Origin: Latrodectus hesperus
Taxonomy: Eukaryota; Arthropoda; Arachnida; Araneae; Theridiidae
Assembly: GCA_037975125.1 (NCBI GenBank)
Contig: JAJQOW010000243.1
Location: 83,644 to 147,643 of the forward strand
Direction: 5' to 3'
Length of the DNA: 64,000 nucleotides
How positions within the stretch are numbered: position 1 is the first letter of the stretch; every line of letters starts with the position of its first letter. The translations under genes and the position numbers were made by a program. This document shows positions 48,601 to 60,318 of this stretch, piece after piece. The notes under the pieces were generated by a model, which saw only the letters and a list, made by a program, of their open reading frames with translations, had not been told where the DNA came from and made no database searches.

Positions 48601-50654
48601 AATGCCTGAAAGATGCAAAAAATGATAAAAATCAACTATTGATAGCATGTGGTTTTCATGAGATTTCATTAATCATATTTTACTGCATCCTTACATTTTT
48701 ATTCTCTTTATATATTGGAATCAAAAATGTAATAAACGGCCTGCGAAATGCCAGACGCATTAACCGGTCCTACTTTGACAATATACAGTATACTCATGGA
48801 ATACCCAGGACGTATCGGATACACCAAAGATGCATCAAAAGCCCCTTTGATTCTAAAGAGAGGTGCATTGGGGTGGTTATGATCAACAATGGCTAATACA
48901 CTGGTTTTGTTAACCACATTTTACGAGAAGCTGAAATTTCAGCCATTTGCACTTTGCATGATACATTTTCAGTCAAACGAATTTTGCTTTGATCTCCAGT
49001 CTTTCCTAGAATTACTTTTTGTGCTTTTACTTCTGCCTGCGTGATTGAACAATTTTTTGAAAATAGTAAATTATGAAAATAATTATGAGAGAATAATTTA
49101 AAATTTTGCTTTTTAAATATTCATATTCAACAATTTAAAGAAAAATGAAGAATGATGTAAAAAAATTGATTGTTCTGCATTGTAAAGTCTCTCTTTCTCT
49201 GTCTGTCTGTCTCACACAAATACATAATTTGCTTTCGCTGTTTCAATACAATAACAAGAAATTACATAATACAAATACAAAGTACGTAATACAAATTACA
49301 TAATACAAAATACGTAATTTGCTTTTGCAGTTTCAATACAATAACAAGATTTTACATAAGAAATGATCATGTATACGACATTTTTAGAGCGGCTGCTTTA
49401 TCTATCCAGTGAAGCTTGGTTGCACATAATTTAGTTGATAAGGACATTGTTGCCTTTTCGTGGTATTTGCATTTGCTTTAAAATATTACGATGCTGATCA
49501 AGCTGATTTAAAATTATTGTTTAACTGTAAAAAAAATTAATTTTTTCCTCTAAAAATAATATTAGTTCAGTTTTATATTATCATAGCTATAATTTCTTCA
49601 ATGCGTTTCTCATTCAAGAATGTGACTACCAATATGCAATTATGAAAGTTTAGTTAGTTATTTTGTAATTTCTTTATAAACAAGTGAGAAGTGGTGGATT
49701 TCCTTTGAAGAAAAAACTTTCAAAAGGTTAAACAACAATGAGAATGAGTTTCATTGGCTTCTTGCTTCAAATTTTATGCCATTGATTCTCGTTGGTCTTC
49801 ATTTCGGAAGAAAAACCTCTATTGTACAATTCACCATGATATAGAAAAATGTGAGATAGTATCCATTTGAATGTCAAACAAAACAAAACATTGCTCTTCC
49901 TTTTTTATACTCTATATTCCGTTGTTTTCTGATCTTAAAACGGTTCGTCGCTTTCCTTGATAAGTATGTGTTACTTAAAACAGACGTTTTGCAAGATTGA
50001 GTTTAGAAACACTAAGAGGAGGAAAATAATCTAAATTAAAACAAACAATACCATCAATATGTTGCTGGGAAACTCAAATTTTTTTACATCAAATCAACAT
50101 GAAATTTATATGCACCTCAAAAAAACGAAAGCTAAAATGTAATATAAAGCAGTTACTTTTTTCTTATTCTTTAGCATATTTTATATACTTAATGATTAAA
50201 TGATGAAGATATTTTACTTTTGTGTTACATTTACATGTGACATTTACAAATGCAGCTAAAGATGTAAAAGAAAGTATAAATATTTAATAAATCAATAAGT
50301 AAAAATTTTTAATAAATTATTTAATAATTTAATTTTGCTATTAATGATAGCAGCAGTGATTAACTAGCTTATGAGCTTCTTAATAAGACTTAATGCTTAT
50401 TTCCCTTTTTTATAATAAACCAAATATTTAAAATGAATACATTAAAGTTATTATTATTATGCTACCGCATTTTATGCAACTAATGATAAAATGATGAAGA
50501 TATTTTACTTTTGGGTTAATTTTGTAATTTAGTGATTATAAATATATAAATGAAAATAAATACTCTCTCGTCCCATAAATTCTCATAACTGATCTGAACT
50601 TCCTGATAACATACTTTATCAGTAAATAGTCCACAACACTAGTTTTTTTAGTGA
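48601..50654. other. Spacer between the inverted-repeat arms
   Basis: Mostly AT-rich with no recognised element. A GC-richer block at 48708-48917 is listed separately. Positions 49196-49212 hold short CTGT repeats, and 49224-49350 contain repeated ATAATACAAA-type words. A 51-bp-scale similarity links 50195-50225 with 50480-50520. Confidence 0.45.
48708..48917 (-). pseudogene. Unidentified GC-richer open frame
   Basis: A 69-codon minus-strand frame reading TSVLAIVDHNHPNAPLF, then KGAFDASLVYPIRPGYSM, in a block clearly less AT-rich than its surroundings. It looks like a piece of a real protein, perhaps a retrocopy or an old inserted gene fragment. The opposite strand is also open over much of the block. 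I do not recognise it. Confidence 0.3.
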
Positions 50655-51410
50655 AACTATATGAAAAAATGGGTTCCCAATTATATTACCAATTGCAGCA
50701 TCTCATTCCAAATTCATACTGGAATTTCCCGGCAGCTTACTCAACATTATTCTGACATCTCAATCTTGGGGTTTCATCTATTCGCTTTATATTTGAGTTT
50801 CTTCTTCAATCATTATTTCAAGTTGTATTTCTTAATGTAAATATGTTCAAGTTTTATAAATATGTTAATGTAAATAAATCGAGTTGTATTTCTTAATATA
50901 ATTAATATAAAACAGCTTATAAGTCAAAACATTAGTTTTGTTTGAATAAGTAAATTAGTAATGAAAAATTTTTCTTCAAATTTCAACTTATTATTTTTCA
51001 TAATTATTCTGCATACTTCTTTTTAAAATTTTGTTTCTTTATCAATGAATTTTTGGAGTTTAAGGGCAATTTCCAAGGAAAAAAATTACAAAACAGTTCT
51101 CCGGTGATAAATTGAAATTTTCCAAATATGTATGCAGCAAAGCATTCACACAGATGGCAAATATTAGGAAAATGTAATTTTTTTTAATTGATAAATTATT
51201 AATGGAAAACATGTATTATTGATATAAATTTACGGAAACTACCAAAATTTAAATAAGAAATTTTCATGTATAAAAAATGTATTCTAGGCACGAAAGTTAT
51301 GGACACAACCACCGTGATATACAAATACATGCGGAGGTTTGGTTGCGTTTGTGATCAGAGCTCTAGCAGTAACGGTAAAAGAGAAGTACGTCGATTATTG
51401 TTGTTGCATA
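50655..51410 (-). repeat. Unit copy in inverted orientation, right arm
   Basis: Reverse complement of the order seen at 47960-48600. It extends further, through the inverted GGTAGTTTCC motif near 51245 and the GATCTGATCAC-type block near 51345, to about 51410. It is the only clearly inverted unit copy I found. Confidence 0.8.
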
Positions 51411-52883
51411 TGTTGATTAGAGAAGAATATTATTAGTTGGAGCAAATGATAAAATTTTTTGTTTTTCTCTGTCGTGTTGCATATTATAGTTAATACATAT
51501 TAATTATAAAATTTTTAAGAAATAGAATTAAATAAAAAATTTCTTATAGAACATATATATATATTTACTTTATTATTTTTCTAAGATAAGAAATTGAATT
51601 ATGGATTGGAAATACCTATTCTGTTTCAAGCCATTTCAAATTATTTGCAAAACATACCTGAAGGATGCAAATTTTCATCTTGTTAGGTAATTCTGTGTTA
51701 ACTTTTAAATAGCAAAAGAGAAAATACTTTAAAAAATGGAAGAAATGCATTTTGATGCATTTAATCACACCTTTTATTCTAGCATTTGAATAGGTTTTCA
51801 ATAAAGTTTTCCTTCACTCTAATTTGTGTGAATCTCTTCTTTCATTGTGTTAGTTACGTAAATTTTCCAGCCTAGAACACTTTTACACATAAGAAAATTT
51901 CTGATTTAATTTTTGATAGTTTCATTCGATTTATAAGAATAATACATGTGTTAAATTATTAAATTTATAAAAACTTTTTATAATTTCACATTATTGACCA
52001 TCTATAAATGTTGGGTTGGATAATATTTTGGAAAATTCCAACTTATCACTGAAGAGCTGTTTTGTAGTTTTCTGCCTTGAGGGACTTGCAGTTTTACGAT
52101 TAAATATTTTATTTAATAGTTAACATTGATACCAAAACAAAATTTAAAAAAAAAAATTCTACGGATCAATTATGAAAAATAATATAACAAGAGTTTTAAT
52201 TACTCTAATTTACTTATTCAAATAGTACCAATCTTTAGATACATAAGCTGTTCTAACTAGATTGATTCATGCAAATGTATTTGTATGAAGTACACATCTA
52301 ATTTCCTTTAAGTAAAATCACTTGAAATTCACATTGAAGAAGAAATTCAAGAGTATAAACTCAGATAAACCTCATATGTATATTTCCAGACATTATTTCT
52401 ATGACTGATTTTAAGGAAATAATGAGGTATGTTGTATAAGAACATTTCTTATTTAATTTAATGTATTAAAAATTTTACATAATATTTATTAATCACGTTA
52501 TGCAACTTGAAAAACTAGAGTGAGAAAAAAATCAGAGTTTAACCTTCGCGCCCTCAAACGAAATTTTTCTCGGTTCAACATTTACGTCTAAAACAATGAA
52601 TAACATACTTCACTTTTATAGTTAATGCTAGAGATCTGATCACAAATGAAACCAAACCTCAGCACGCATTTATACGTTTGGAGGAGTCTTTCAAAACTTT
52701 ACTGCCTAGAATACATTTTTATAAAAGAAAATTGCTTACTTAAATTTTGGTAGTTTCCGTAAATTTATGACAATAATACATGTTTTACATTAAAAAATTA
52801 TTATTTTAAAAACTTTATGTTTTCATACTATTGGCCCTATGTGAATGCTTTGTTGGATATATTTTTGAAAACTTCACCTTAAA
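51411..52883. repeat. Further direct unit copies
   Basis: Second-motif copies lie near 51890-51930 and 52720-52760. The block 51990-52350 matches 48060-48460. A weak dyad is at 52631-52660. No gene supported; the frame at 51616-51801 is not conserved. Confidence 0.6.
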
Positions 52884-53900
52884 CTTGGACGAGTTAAAAA
52901 TCCATGTAGTTTATCATACAATAAATAATTGAAAATGTTAATTTTTTTCTTTACTTAATAATTTTTAAGTGAACTAAAATAAAGAAATTATATAATCAAA
53001 TGATTTTAGATTATTTCTTAGTATTTGTCTCCAAGTAATGTTTAAACAATATAAAAGAAAAATAATAAATACTGAAAACTGTAAAAAAAATACCATATAA
53101 GAATATATATTTATCTAAAGAAACTAATTTGGCAAGGCATAGAAACCCTCATCAAAACCTATTGAAATCTTTTCAGCTCCAGCCATTGAAGCATGGAGTA
53201 TTAATAATTAATATAAACTGAAATGTCATTGAATATTTAGCAATAGTTTTATGCCTAATGATATACGAATAATGCTTCGCGTTATTCATATATCATTAGG
53301 CATAAAATAATTGCTAAATATTGTAGCACATGAAAATATGTTTAGGTAAAATTTCACTTTTGTTTTTTTTTTTCTTAGTGTTATATTAAATTTTAGATTC
53401 ATGATTTTGTCTTTGGATATGAATTTGGATAACAATGAGTGACATACTTTTCTTTTATAGTTAGTTCTAGTGATCTGATCACAAATGAATCCAAACCTCA
53501 ACACGCATTTAAATGTTACAGTGCGGACAGTGCGGTAAAACTTCATTATTTAAAAAATTTTATGTGTTCATACTATTGGTCCTATGTGAATGCTTTGTTG
53601 GATATATTTTTGAAAACTTCAACTTATCGTCGAAGAACTTATTTGTACGTATTTTCCGTATAATAAATGTATAATAAATGAATAATGCTTCGCGTTATTC
53701 ATACATCCTTAGGCATAAAATTATTGCTAAATATTGTAGCACACTAAAATATGTTTAGGTAAAATTTCACTTTGGTATTTTTTCTTCTGAGAGTTATATT
53801 AAATTTAAAATTTATTATTTTTTCTTTCGATATGAGTTTATTAATTTATATGAATTAATCACTAAGTGAATAAAGTTATGGCAGTAATTTATTTGTATTT
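52884..53900. repeat. Recent direct duplication, first copy
   Basis: Nearly identical by eye to 62968-64000, about 10.08 kb apart. It starts at TTGGACGAGTTAAAAATCC in both. Near 53531 this copy lacks about 125-130 bp present at 63601-63725, which removed the second unit motif. It contains the foldback hairpin at 53239-53315. Confidence 0.9.
53239..53315. repeat. Foldback hairpin, ~34-bp arms
   Basis: AGCAATAGTTTTATGCC.. pairs with ..GGCATAAAATAATTGCT across a short TGCTTCGCG loop, with only a few mismatches. The duplicate is at 63327-63402. Right-arm-only copies lie at about 53680-53728 and 63839-63893, each followed by the same AAATATTGTAGCACA tail. Probably a small foldback or MITE-like element. 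Confidence 0.8.
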
Positions 53901-54011
53901 TAGAACACAGCAAAGATATTAAAGTAAGAAAAATTACTTCATGCGGTAGGTTAATATCAGATATGTAACGGACAGATTGTAACTTATATTAAAGATTATA
54001 TTTTAGTAATT

Positions 54012-54281
54012 TTGACAAAAAAAATCTTGTACAATAGAGAAATTCTTGCGAACTGTTGCGAGATTTCGAAGTTCATTTTTTCATCAAGTTTTGAAGACAC
54101 TCTTAAACAACATGATGTGACGGGCTACAAAACTTATCCACTTTGTCCAAAATACAATGGGTCTCAAGTTGCTAATGCCCACATTTTGGCCTGCATCGTT
54201 TTAAATAAATGCGAGTTATTCTCGAACGCTGAAGTTGTGCTCCATTGTTTCAAGGCGTTTGGGCTCATGAACCTGGTTTGA
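54012..54281 (+). pseudogene. LINE ORF2 C-terminal tail (different family)
   Basis: An open frame of 89 codons whose second half reads YKTYPLCPKYNGSQVANAHI, then VLHCFKAFGLMNLV and a stop. The CP.C......A.HIL.C followed by F...GLM.LV-stop pattern resembles the zinc-binding C-terminus of arthropod LINE polyproteins with RNase H. The pattern of the last 20 residues is the main evidence. The upstream part is less clear. It is a short 5'-truncated insertion, separate from copies B1-B5. Confidence 0.6.
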
Positions 54282-55659
54282 TGTTGATTTTACGCCACAA
54301 CGCAAATATTAGCTAACACTTGAAATAAAAACATTCTTCTCCATAAAAATTATTTGCAGTTTCGCAACCAAAATTATGAAAAGAAAATCTGAACTGAGGA
54401 ACTAAAACAATTTCTTAATAATCTTTTTATAAGGTGTGATTATTATTAGATTTTACTTTTAAATTACAAAATAAATAAATTACTTGACTAATATAAATTA
54501 AAAAAAAACCCTAATCCTTCAACAGAAATACTATTGAATGATTTTTTTTAACATAAAGTTTATATTTATAAAATAATTTTTGGCCTAATCAATCAAATGG
54601 CTTAAAAATATTTATCAACAAGATACCAAGGATTAAAAAGAATTATTTGCCAATTATAAAAAACGATTCACAGCCATTTTTTGCTCGTTGTCTCTAAAGT
54701 TTTTGATAAATAGCAGAATACAAAATTGACTGAAAAATTAGATTTACTAAAAAAATTACCAACAATTTAAATGTATGTTAAAAATTAGTTCTTCGCATTA
54801 AAATTAGCACAGATTCTGCTACCTGATATGCACAGAGTTAGGTATGTCAAAACACACTATTTTATGAAAAATGTCATATATTATTAACTACTTAATAAAA
54901 GAGAAAATTTTAATAAATAAAATTAAATGTCTTTAAGACATAAAATTGAAACAAAATGCTTGAATTATAAAAGTAAAATTGATTTAATTAATGTTCATCA
55001 GCTGATATATAAATCTGGTATGATATAAAATGCATTCGTATCGACGTGCTATTCTTTTGATCCGAAACTAATTTTTAAAAAAATGGCACATTTCTAAAGA
55101 AAAATCCCTAACCAGTGAAAAATTCATTTTTTCTCATAGAGATTGTATTTCAGCAATACATTATTCGTGCTTTAAAATCAAATCTTTAAGAAATTTTGTC
55201 ATGAATGCAACTTAAGTAAACAATCCTTTCAAACAAATGTGGTATTTATAATTTGTTCTGAATTTTGCAAGGTTCGTTATAAGAAACACTGAGAAAAATT
55301 CTTCTATATGAAAATTTCTCGCTTAATTTTTTATGGTGCTAACATTGAAGGAATAAAAATCAGAATAGTTATTATCACAGTTTTAATGCCTGAAATGCTC
55401 ATGCTATAATCGCCCTGTTTATATTTGGTTCGAAATGTGTTCTTTAAAAGTTATAATCGTACTACGGAAATAAAATTCCGCAAGCGTTTTCTGAAATATT
55501 TGGAATTTTGCTTCAGAAATTTAGATGTTTATGTTTATTTTCAAAACCACAACAATTCTTTTAAAAAGGAATTCTGAGATTAAATGAAACGTGATTTCTA
55601 AAGGCTATAATTTTGTGAATTGGAATTGAATCGAATCTTGGCATTAATCTATGTAAAGT
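54282..55659. other. AT-rich stretch, nothing firm
   Basis: A faint second-motif trace (AAAATTTCTCGCTTAATTT) lies near 55300-55330. No element or gene recognised. Confidence 0.45.
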
Positions 55660-57047
55660 AAAATTGCGTGAAAGAACAAGATATATGATAGACTGATAGA
55701 GAACAACTTTCAATAAAACGGTAATAAAAAAATTAAACAATGCTGTGTCTCTGATATCTATTCATTCGAGTTAAATTCAGAAACCGATAGAACAAAGAGG
55801 AAAAGAAAAGTAATTGTAAGGCATATTTTTGTAGGTAATTCTACAGCATCTTAAATGCGTAGAAATCTAAAGAAAAATTTAAACACAAACTTTCAAAAAC
55901 TGTATAACGGACTTTAATATATATCAGATTATATGCATACTTACATTTGTATTTACAACACGTTAATAAGTATGGAATTAAGCCTTTCTCCATATTAAAA
56001 TTATGGAACTATAATATTTACACATTTCGGAGTTTTTTTATATTATGCTAAACCTGTGCGAAAATCTAGAAATTTTAAAGTGTAATAAATTATATACTTT
56101 TTAAAAATGTAAATTATATTTATATTTACAGGTTAATATTTATTTAAGTATCTACACAATTTTATAAATTCTCTGGCAGTAGAGTGAAGATATTATTTCA
56201 ATAATATGCTTGTGATTTAATTACAATCATAAAAACATTTGGTTTTATGCTTGTGAGTCAATACAGAATAGGCAAAATTATGATAAAAATTTAACACCAA
56301 CACATTAAAATCCGCATTCAATTCATTTCTTTTATTATTACCAGAGACATTGACAAAAATTGTCTACATCTCTCTAAAGAACTCACCAATTACGTGAAAA
56401 AAAGACAAGTAATATTGCAAATAATATATTTTATATAAGAAAATTTCTAATTTAAAATTTGGTATTTACATTAAATTTATATAAATAACAAATGTTTTAT
56501 ACTCATGCGCATTATTAATTCAAGAAATTGATGTTTTCAAATAAATTGCCTTGCCTGGATGATTTGCTGGATACGCTTGTGTAATATGACAAGTTATTGT
56601 GTGCTAATCACAGTTTTACATTTTATTTTTTCTGAGATACTTGCAATTAATCGTTCCTGTAATTTAGATATTGATGAGAATGTTGTCTAACATTAATTTA
56701 AAAGGGATTTCTTCTGAATAATTAACTTGTAAATTAAAGAAAATAAATTCAAAGAATGATTTTAATTTTTAAATTACTTTCTTCAAAACATTAATCCCTA
56801 CAAATACTTATTATTAGATTGATTCACTTAATTGTCCTGTTATTGAAAAGCATATTATATCTGAGAACAATCGGGTTTTAATATAAACATTGCAATAGAT
56901 ATTACAAATTTAAAGTGATAGAGATCCAAATCGGAGAAGAATAATGTAGAATGCTAGGAAATATTAGTTTAACGTTTGGGCTGTGATGCAATCTTTTGAG
57001 TTAAATACACAATCATTCATTTAGATAATTTCTCTCAAGAATATGCA
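55660..57047. repeat. Unit copy A3
   Basis: Collinear with 1-1430 and 9115-10370. It has the dyad at 56344-56372 and the motif near 56425-56470. It is interrupted at about 57048 by the block holding the Tigger-like tail. Past 57665 the flank continues as in 6690-7110. Confidence 0.7.
56344..56372. repeat. Conserved dyad of unit copy A3
   Basis: GAGACATTGACAA, loop AAA, TTGTCTACATCTC: 10 of 13 positions pair. The inner TTGACAA/TTGTCTA stem differs from every other copy. Confidence 0.5.
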
Positions 57048-57665
57048 CTGTTCTTTCATCACTTCGCACTTCATATTTTGGAACTTCAGTGTTTCACGGG
57101 ATTTTCCAAAATATTCATCACAAATGAAAATGAAATTAATATAACCACGTCGGCAACCACATTGCGGAAAGGAATTTTTGTGCTGATGCACTAGAGAGCA
57201 GAATATCTGCATGTCAAACAAAGAGAGGAGTTGATTCAGAGTACATACAACGGCCCTTCATAAAGGTGCGTGGTTGGTTTTTGGTGAGATATCGACCAAT
57301 GAAATTACGGTGAGGCTGGCTCACATCATAAAGAATAAATGATTTGTCGAAATGACAAAAAAAGACATCATAACCTTTATCGATGGCTACTTGGTCCCCC
57401 TGACCGATGAAGACCTTGAGATGACAAAGTTTGCAAATGAGTAACAAAACGAAAAGAAAACGAAGAAGAAACTGAAAAGCTTGGCCTTACCCGGAAGAAT
57501 CTGCAATAGACGAGCAAAATGTCAAGAGGGATAACAATCAGCACAAGACGATAATATGGTTCAAACTGTCGAGTTCAGCAATCGTGTTGACAGGATTATG
57601 TACTTGTACAGAGGAATTTTGGAGGAAAAGAAGCCGTGTGATCCACACCAAACATATCATTCTGT
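57048..57665 (+). pseudogene. Tigger/pogo-like transposase C-terminal piece, copy 2
   Basis: Inserted block in unit copy A3, longer than its partner at 35541-35935. The plus frame from 57352 reads KKDIITFIDGYLVPLTDEDL and later, near 57570-57650, FSNRVDRIMYLYRGILEEKK then a HQT tail. An EDI..FI.....LTDEEL helix followed by F......YR.IL..K....QT.. matches the C-terminal end of Tigger/pogo transposases by pattern memory. The catalytic DDE part and ends are not seen. Premature stops are present. Whether 57048-57190 belongs to it is uncertain. Confidence 0.5.
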
Positions 57666-58265
57666 ATGACCAAATGGACTTTTAGGTAAGTATTTTCAAA
57701 TGGTAAAAGTTATTATAGAGAAAAAATATCGTTAATGTCCCTAATTTCATTTCTCTTGAAAAATATTAACATATTTTCCATTTTCATGTAGTTTCACATT
57801 CTGCAATTAGTAGATTCCGAAATCTACATGCATTGAACTACTGAGAAATATCAGCAAGTTTGATTTCATTTGCTATTTTACAAATGTGGTATACATTATT
57901 TAGTAACTTACAATAACGAATGTATATATTAAGAATGCTGTATGATTTTTAAAGAAATATAATAGCGTTTTAATTATAATTCCAAAATATTAAATTAAAA
58001 CAAAAAAATTATCCATGTTCTAAATTTGAAAATAATTTTTAACGTCTGCTTTCAAACTATTTTGTTACTTTCAGATGCTTCTATAGAAGAATTTCTTCAT
58101 ATTGAACTTAAGAACATTTACTTCATTTTTACATTACGTTTTTCTTCAAATTAGCAATGATACATATAAAAAAAACTAGATTTACAAGATTATATTGATA
58201 TTAATTTTACATTTGAACTCCATTTTATAAATTCTTACTTTTATATTTACTCAAATTTATAAATT
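57666..58265. repeat. Unit copy segment left of the MULE
   Basis: Matches 6690-7110 and then 7510-7615. The similarity stops at about 58265, where MULE coding sequence begins, giving the left edge of that insertion. Confidence 0.65.
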
Positions 58266-59759
58266 GTATTAGAGAGACATTTTCGCCATATTGAGCTATG
58301 GAGACTCTCGTTGGCATTTTGAGTGCCAGAAGAAGCACATCTTAGAAGAAATTCATCTGAGGCAAGTCGTTGATAAACAGGTAATATTTTTTCAACAACT
58401 TGCTCTGACAGCTGAGTCTTCATTGAAGAATGTGCTTTTGGTTTATTACCCCTTGCTTTAGATCTTTTAAAAAAGCACCAAGATTCTTTTCCTTCAGGGC
58501 ATTTGCTGTGCTGGGGCTTTGCATCAGTTGACATGCAATGATACAAAGTAGCAAATATTGAAATTTTTACTTTCTCCATATCTGGTGCATTGTCAACAAT
58601 TGCTTTTCGATAGAAATTTTGCAATTTGCAGATAGTGTTTTCTGTCAAATTTCCTCGCTTCCGTCCACCAAGTGTCACACCTTTTGTCTTCCACTCTTTC
58701 ACTTTATTTCGAAGACCTGTACCAAGTCGTTTTGCAACATGGTTGATTTTTTCTTCTGTTTCATATGGTGTATCGGAACCGTAAATTTTTTTCAATTAGA
58801 TGCTGGTAAGTTTTGGCATCACCATCAGAAAGTATTGTGGTATACCTCATTTTACATTCTGATACTGACCTTTCCCAAAGAATGTAAGCAGCTTTCATCT
58901 CCATACTTCCCGAAGAACCATCAAAATTTTTCTGGCAAACAGAAACATGACTCTTTTTCCATATATTGAATTCTGGAGAATTATCACCAAGATTTTTAGA
59001 TGTTATCATGCAATTATGACAGTATTTTGACAAAATTTCAAAATCTATGACTAGACCTGTCAAAATATCTATCACGATACATATTCCGTATAAGGAGGTG
59101 TGTCCTCTCTTATGCCATGTGCTGTCATAAGAAACTTTTACATCAATGATGTCGTTTTCCTGGAAGGAAAGATTGGCCTGCACATGAGCATGACGGATAC
59201 TTTCACGTGAAACACGTAACATTTCCATTTTCTGTTCTTCATTCTTTTGACACAGATTATCTAAACATCTTGTAAATGTTTTTGAATCCATAGATGGTGC
59301 TCCAAGTATTGGAGAAGAGGTCAACAAAGCTGCATGACCTCTTCCAATAGCTAAAAAAGCATTGACAAGATTGCTGTTTATATCAAACTTTCTTGTTGGC
59401 AATTCTCGTTCACTTGAAAATGCAGATCCAAAGCATTTCCAGCAAGTTTTGCACACAAGTTCAAGTTTCACTGAATATCCATAAGTATTCAGCTGTCGAA
59501 TATCCAAAGAATTATCACCACAGTCACTGCAAGGGACATTTTTCAGCAAATTTGAAAATATATTTGAATTAATAAAAACATATTGAGATGGCGAACAAAT
59601 AGGGACAGAAGTAGAAACAGTTTCTAATGAATCATTTTGTGCACGTATTTCCAATTCCTTCTCAACTGCCCAACGTTTCAACGAATTTTTCTTTGAAGCA
59701 ATACTTATTTTACTCGGCCTTTTTTTAGGCTTTCTATATTTAGAATGAACAGCATCCAT
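58247..59759 (-). pseudogene. Mutator-like (MULE) transposase, nearly intact, one frameshift
   Basis: A DDE transposase for cut-and-paste movement, acting in the nucleus. Translation starts at 59759 and is open for 332 codons to 58761; a second frame continues from 58795 to 58247. Visible parts in order: basic start MDAVHSKYRKPKKRPSKIS; cysteine pairs VPCSDCGDN and CKTCWKC (about residues 75-110), likely metal-binding; DVKVSYDSTWHKRGH with the first Asp; KYCHNC; LSDGDAKTYQHL with the second Asp; then HVAKRLGTGLRNKVKEW, RKAIVDNAPD, CPEGKESWCFFKR and NANESLHSSIW with a candidate Glu. The break is a one-base change in a run of seven A near 58790. The C-terminus is cut at about 58265 and ends in flank-derived codons. 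This is the best-preserved gene in the window. Confidence 0.9.
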
Positions 59760-60240
59760 ATTTAAATTTAAAAGCTAAAACTATAGTCGTAAGAAAGTAG
59801 CTAATTCTGAAAAGAACTGTTTTATCAAATAAAATGAACTCAAAAGCAAAACCGAAAGTAAAATAGAAATTCAAAATTCAAAACCGAAATTAGAATAAAC
59901 AAACATTAAGCAGTAAATGTAATGTAAATAAGTGTTGCCAATTCATTAAAGATAAAAACAATCATCATGGAAAACTTTGTAAGGCTTGCTGACAACAGAA
60001 ACTGTTTCAGTTGATTAAGATTTTTAGCATACGAAATCAACAGCCGAACGGCTTCAAAATGTAAACAAAGGGGCGTGGTCATTTATAAAAATGTCGATAT
60101 TTCTGCAAAAAATTGTCAGAAACGAAATTTTTTTGATTTAGTTAGCACTTATTACATTTATTAATATTAGATAGAAATAAAAAATTTGATATTTTAGTGA
60201 TATTTTGCTTATATGAAAGTCCTGTGTACCCTTAAATAAA
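58266..60240 (-). mobile_element. Mutator-like element, left-truncated
   Basis: The right edge is near 60236-60240: MULE flank reading GTGTACCCTTAAATAAAC gives way to sequence matching 2969 onward. The left edge near 58265 cuts the coding region, so the left terminal repeat is lost. Left flank resembles 7510-7615 and right flank resembles 2969-3060, which are not adjacent elsewhere. A deletion or recombination therefore probably accompanied or followed insertion. The 480 bp upstream of the start codon should hold the promoter; I see no clear TATA element. Confidence 0.65.
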
Positions 60241-60318
60241 CATGATTTGATATTATATCATTTAGCTTGCATGCACTCTCTTACACAGCAGTGCTCATCT
60301 ACAAAGTACATATACATA
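60241..60318. repeat. Short unit segment between MULE and Tc1-like piece
   Basis: Matches 2969-3045 (TTTGATATTATATC, then CAGTGCTC.TCTACAAAGTA). Confidence 0.65.

Noticed and set aside
58619..58969. 116-codon plus-strand frame over the MULE
   Set aside because: Antisense to the transposase; no independent support.
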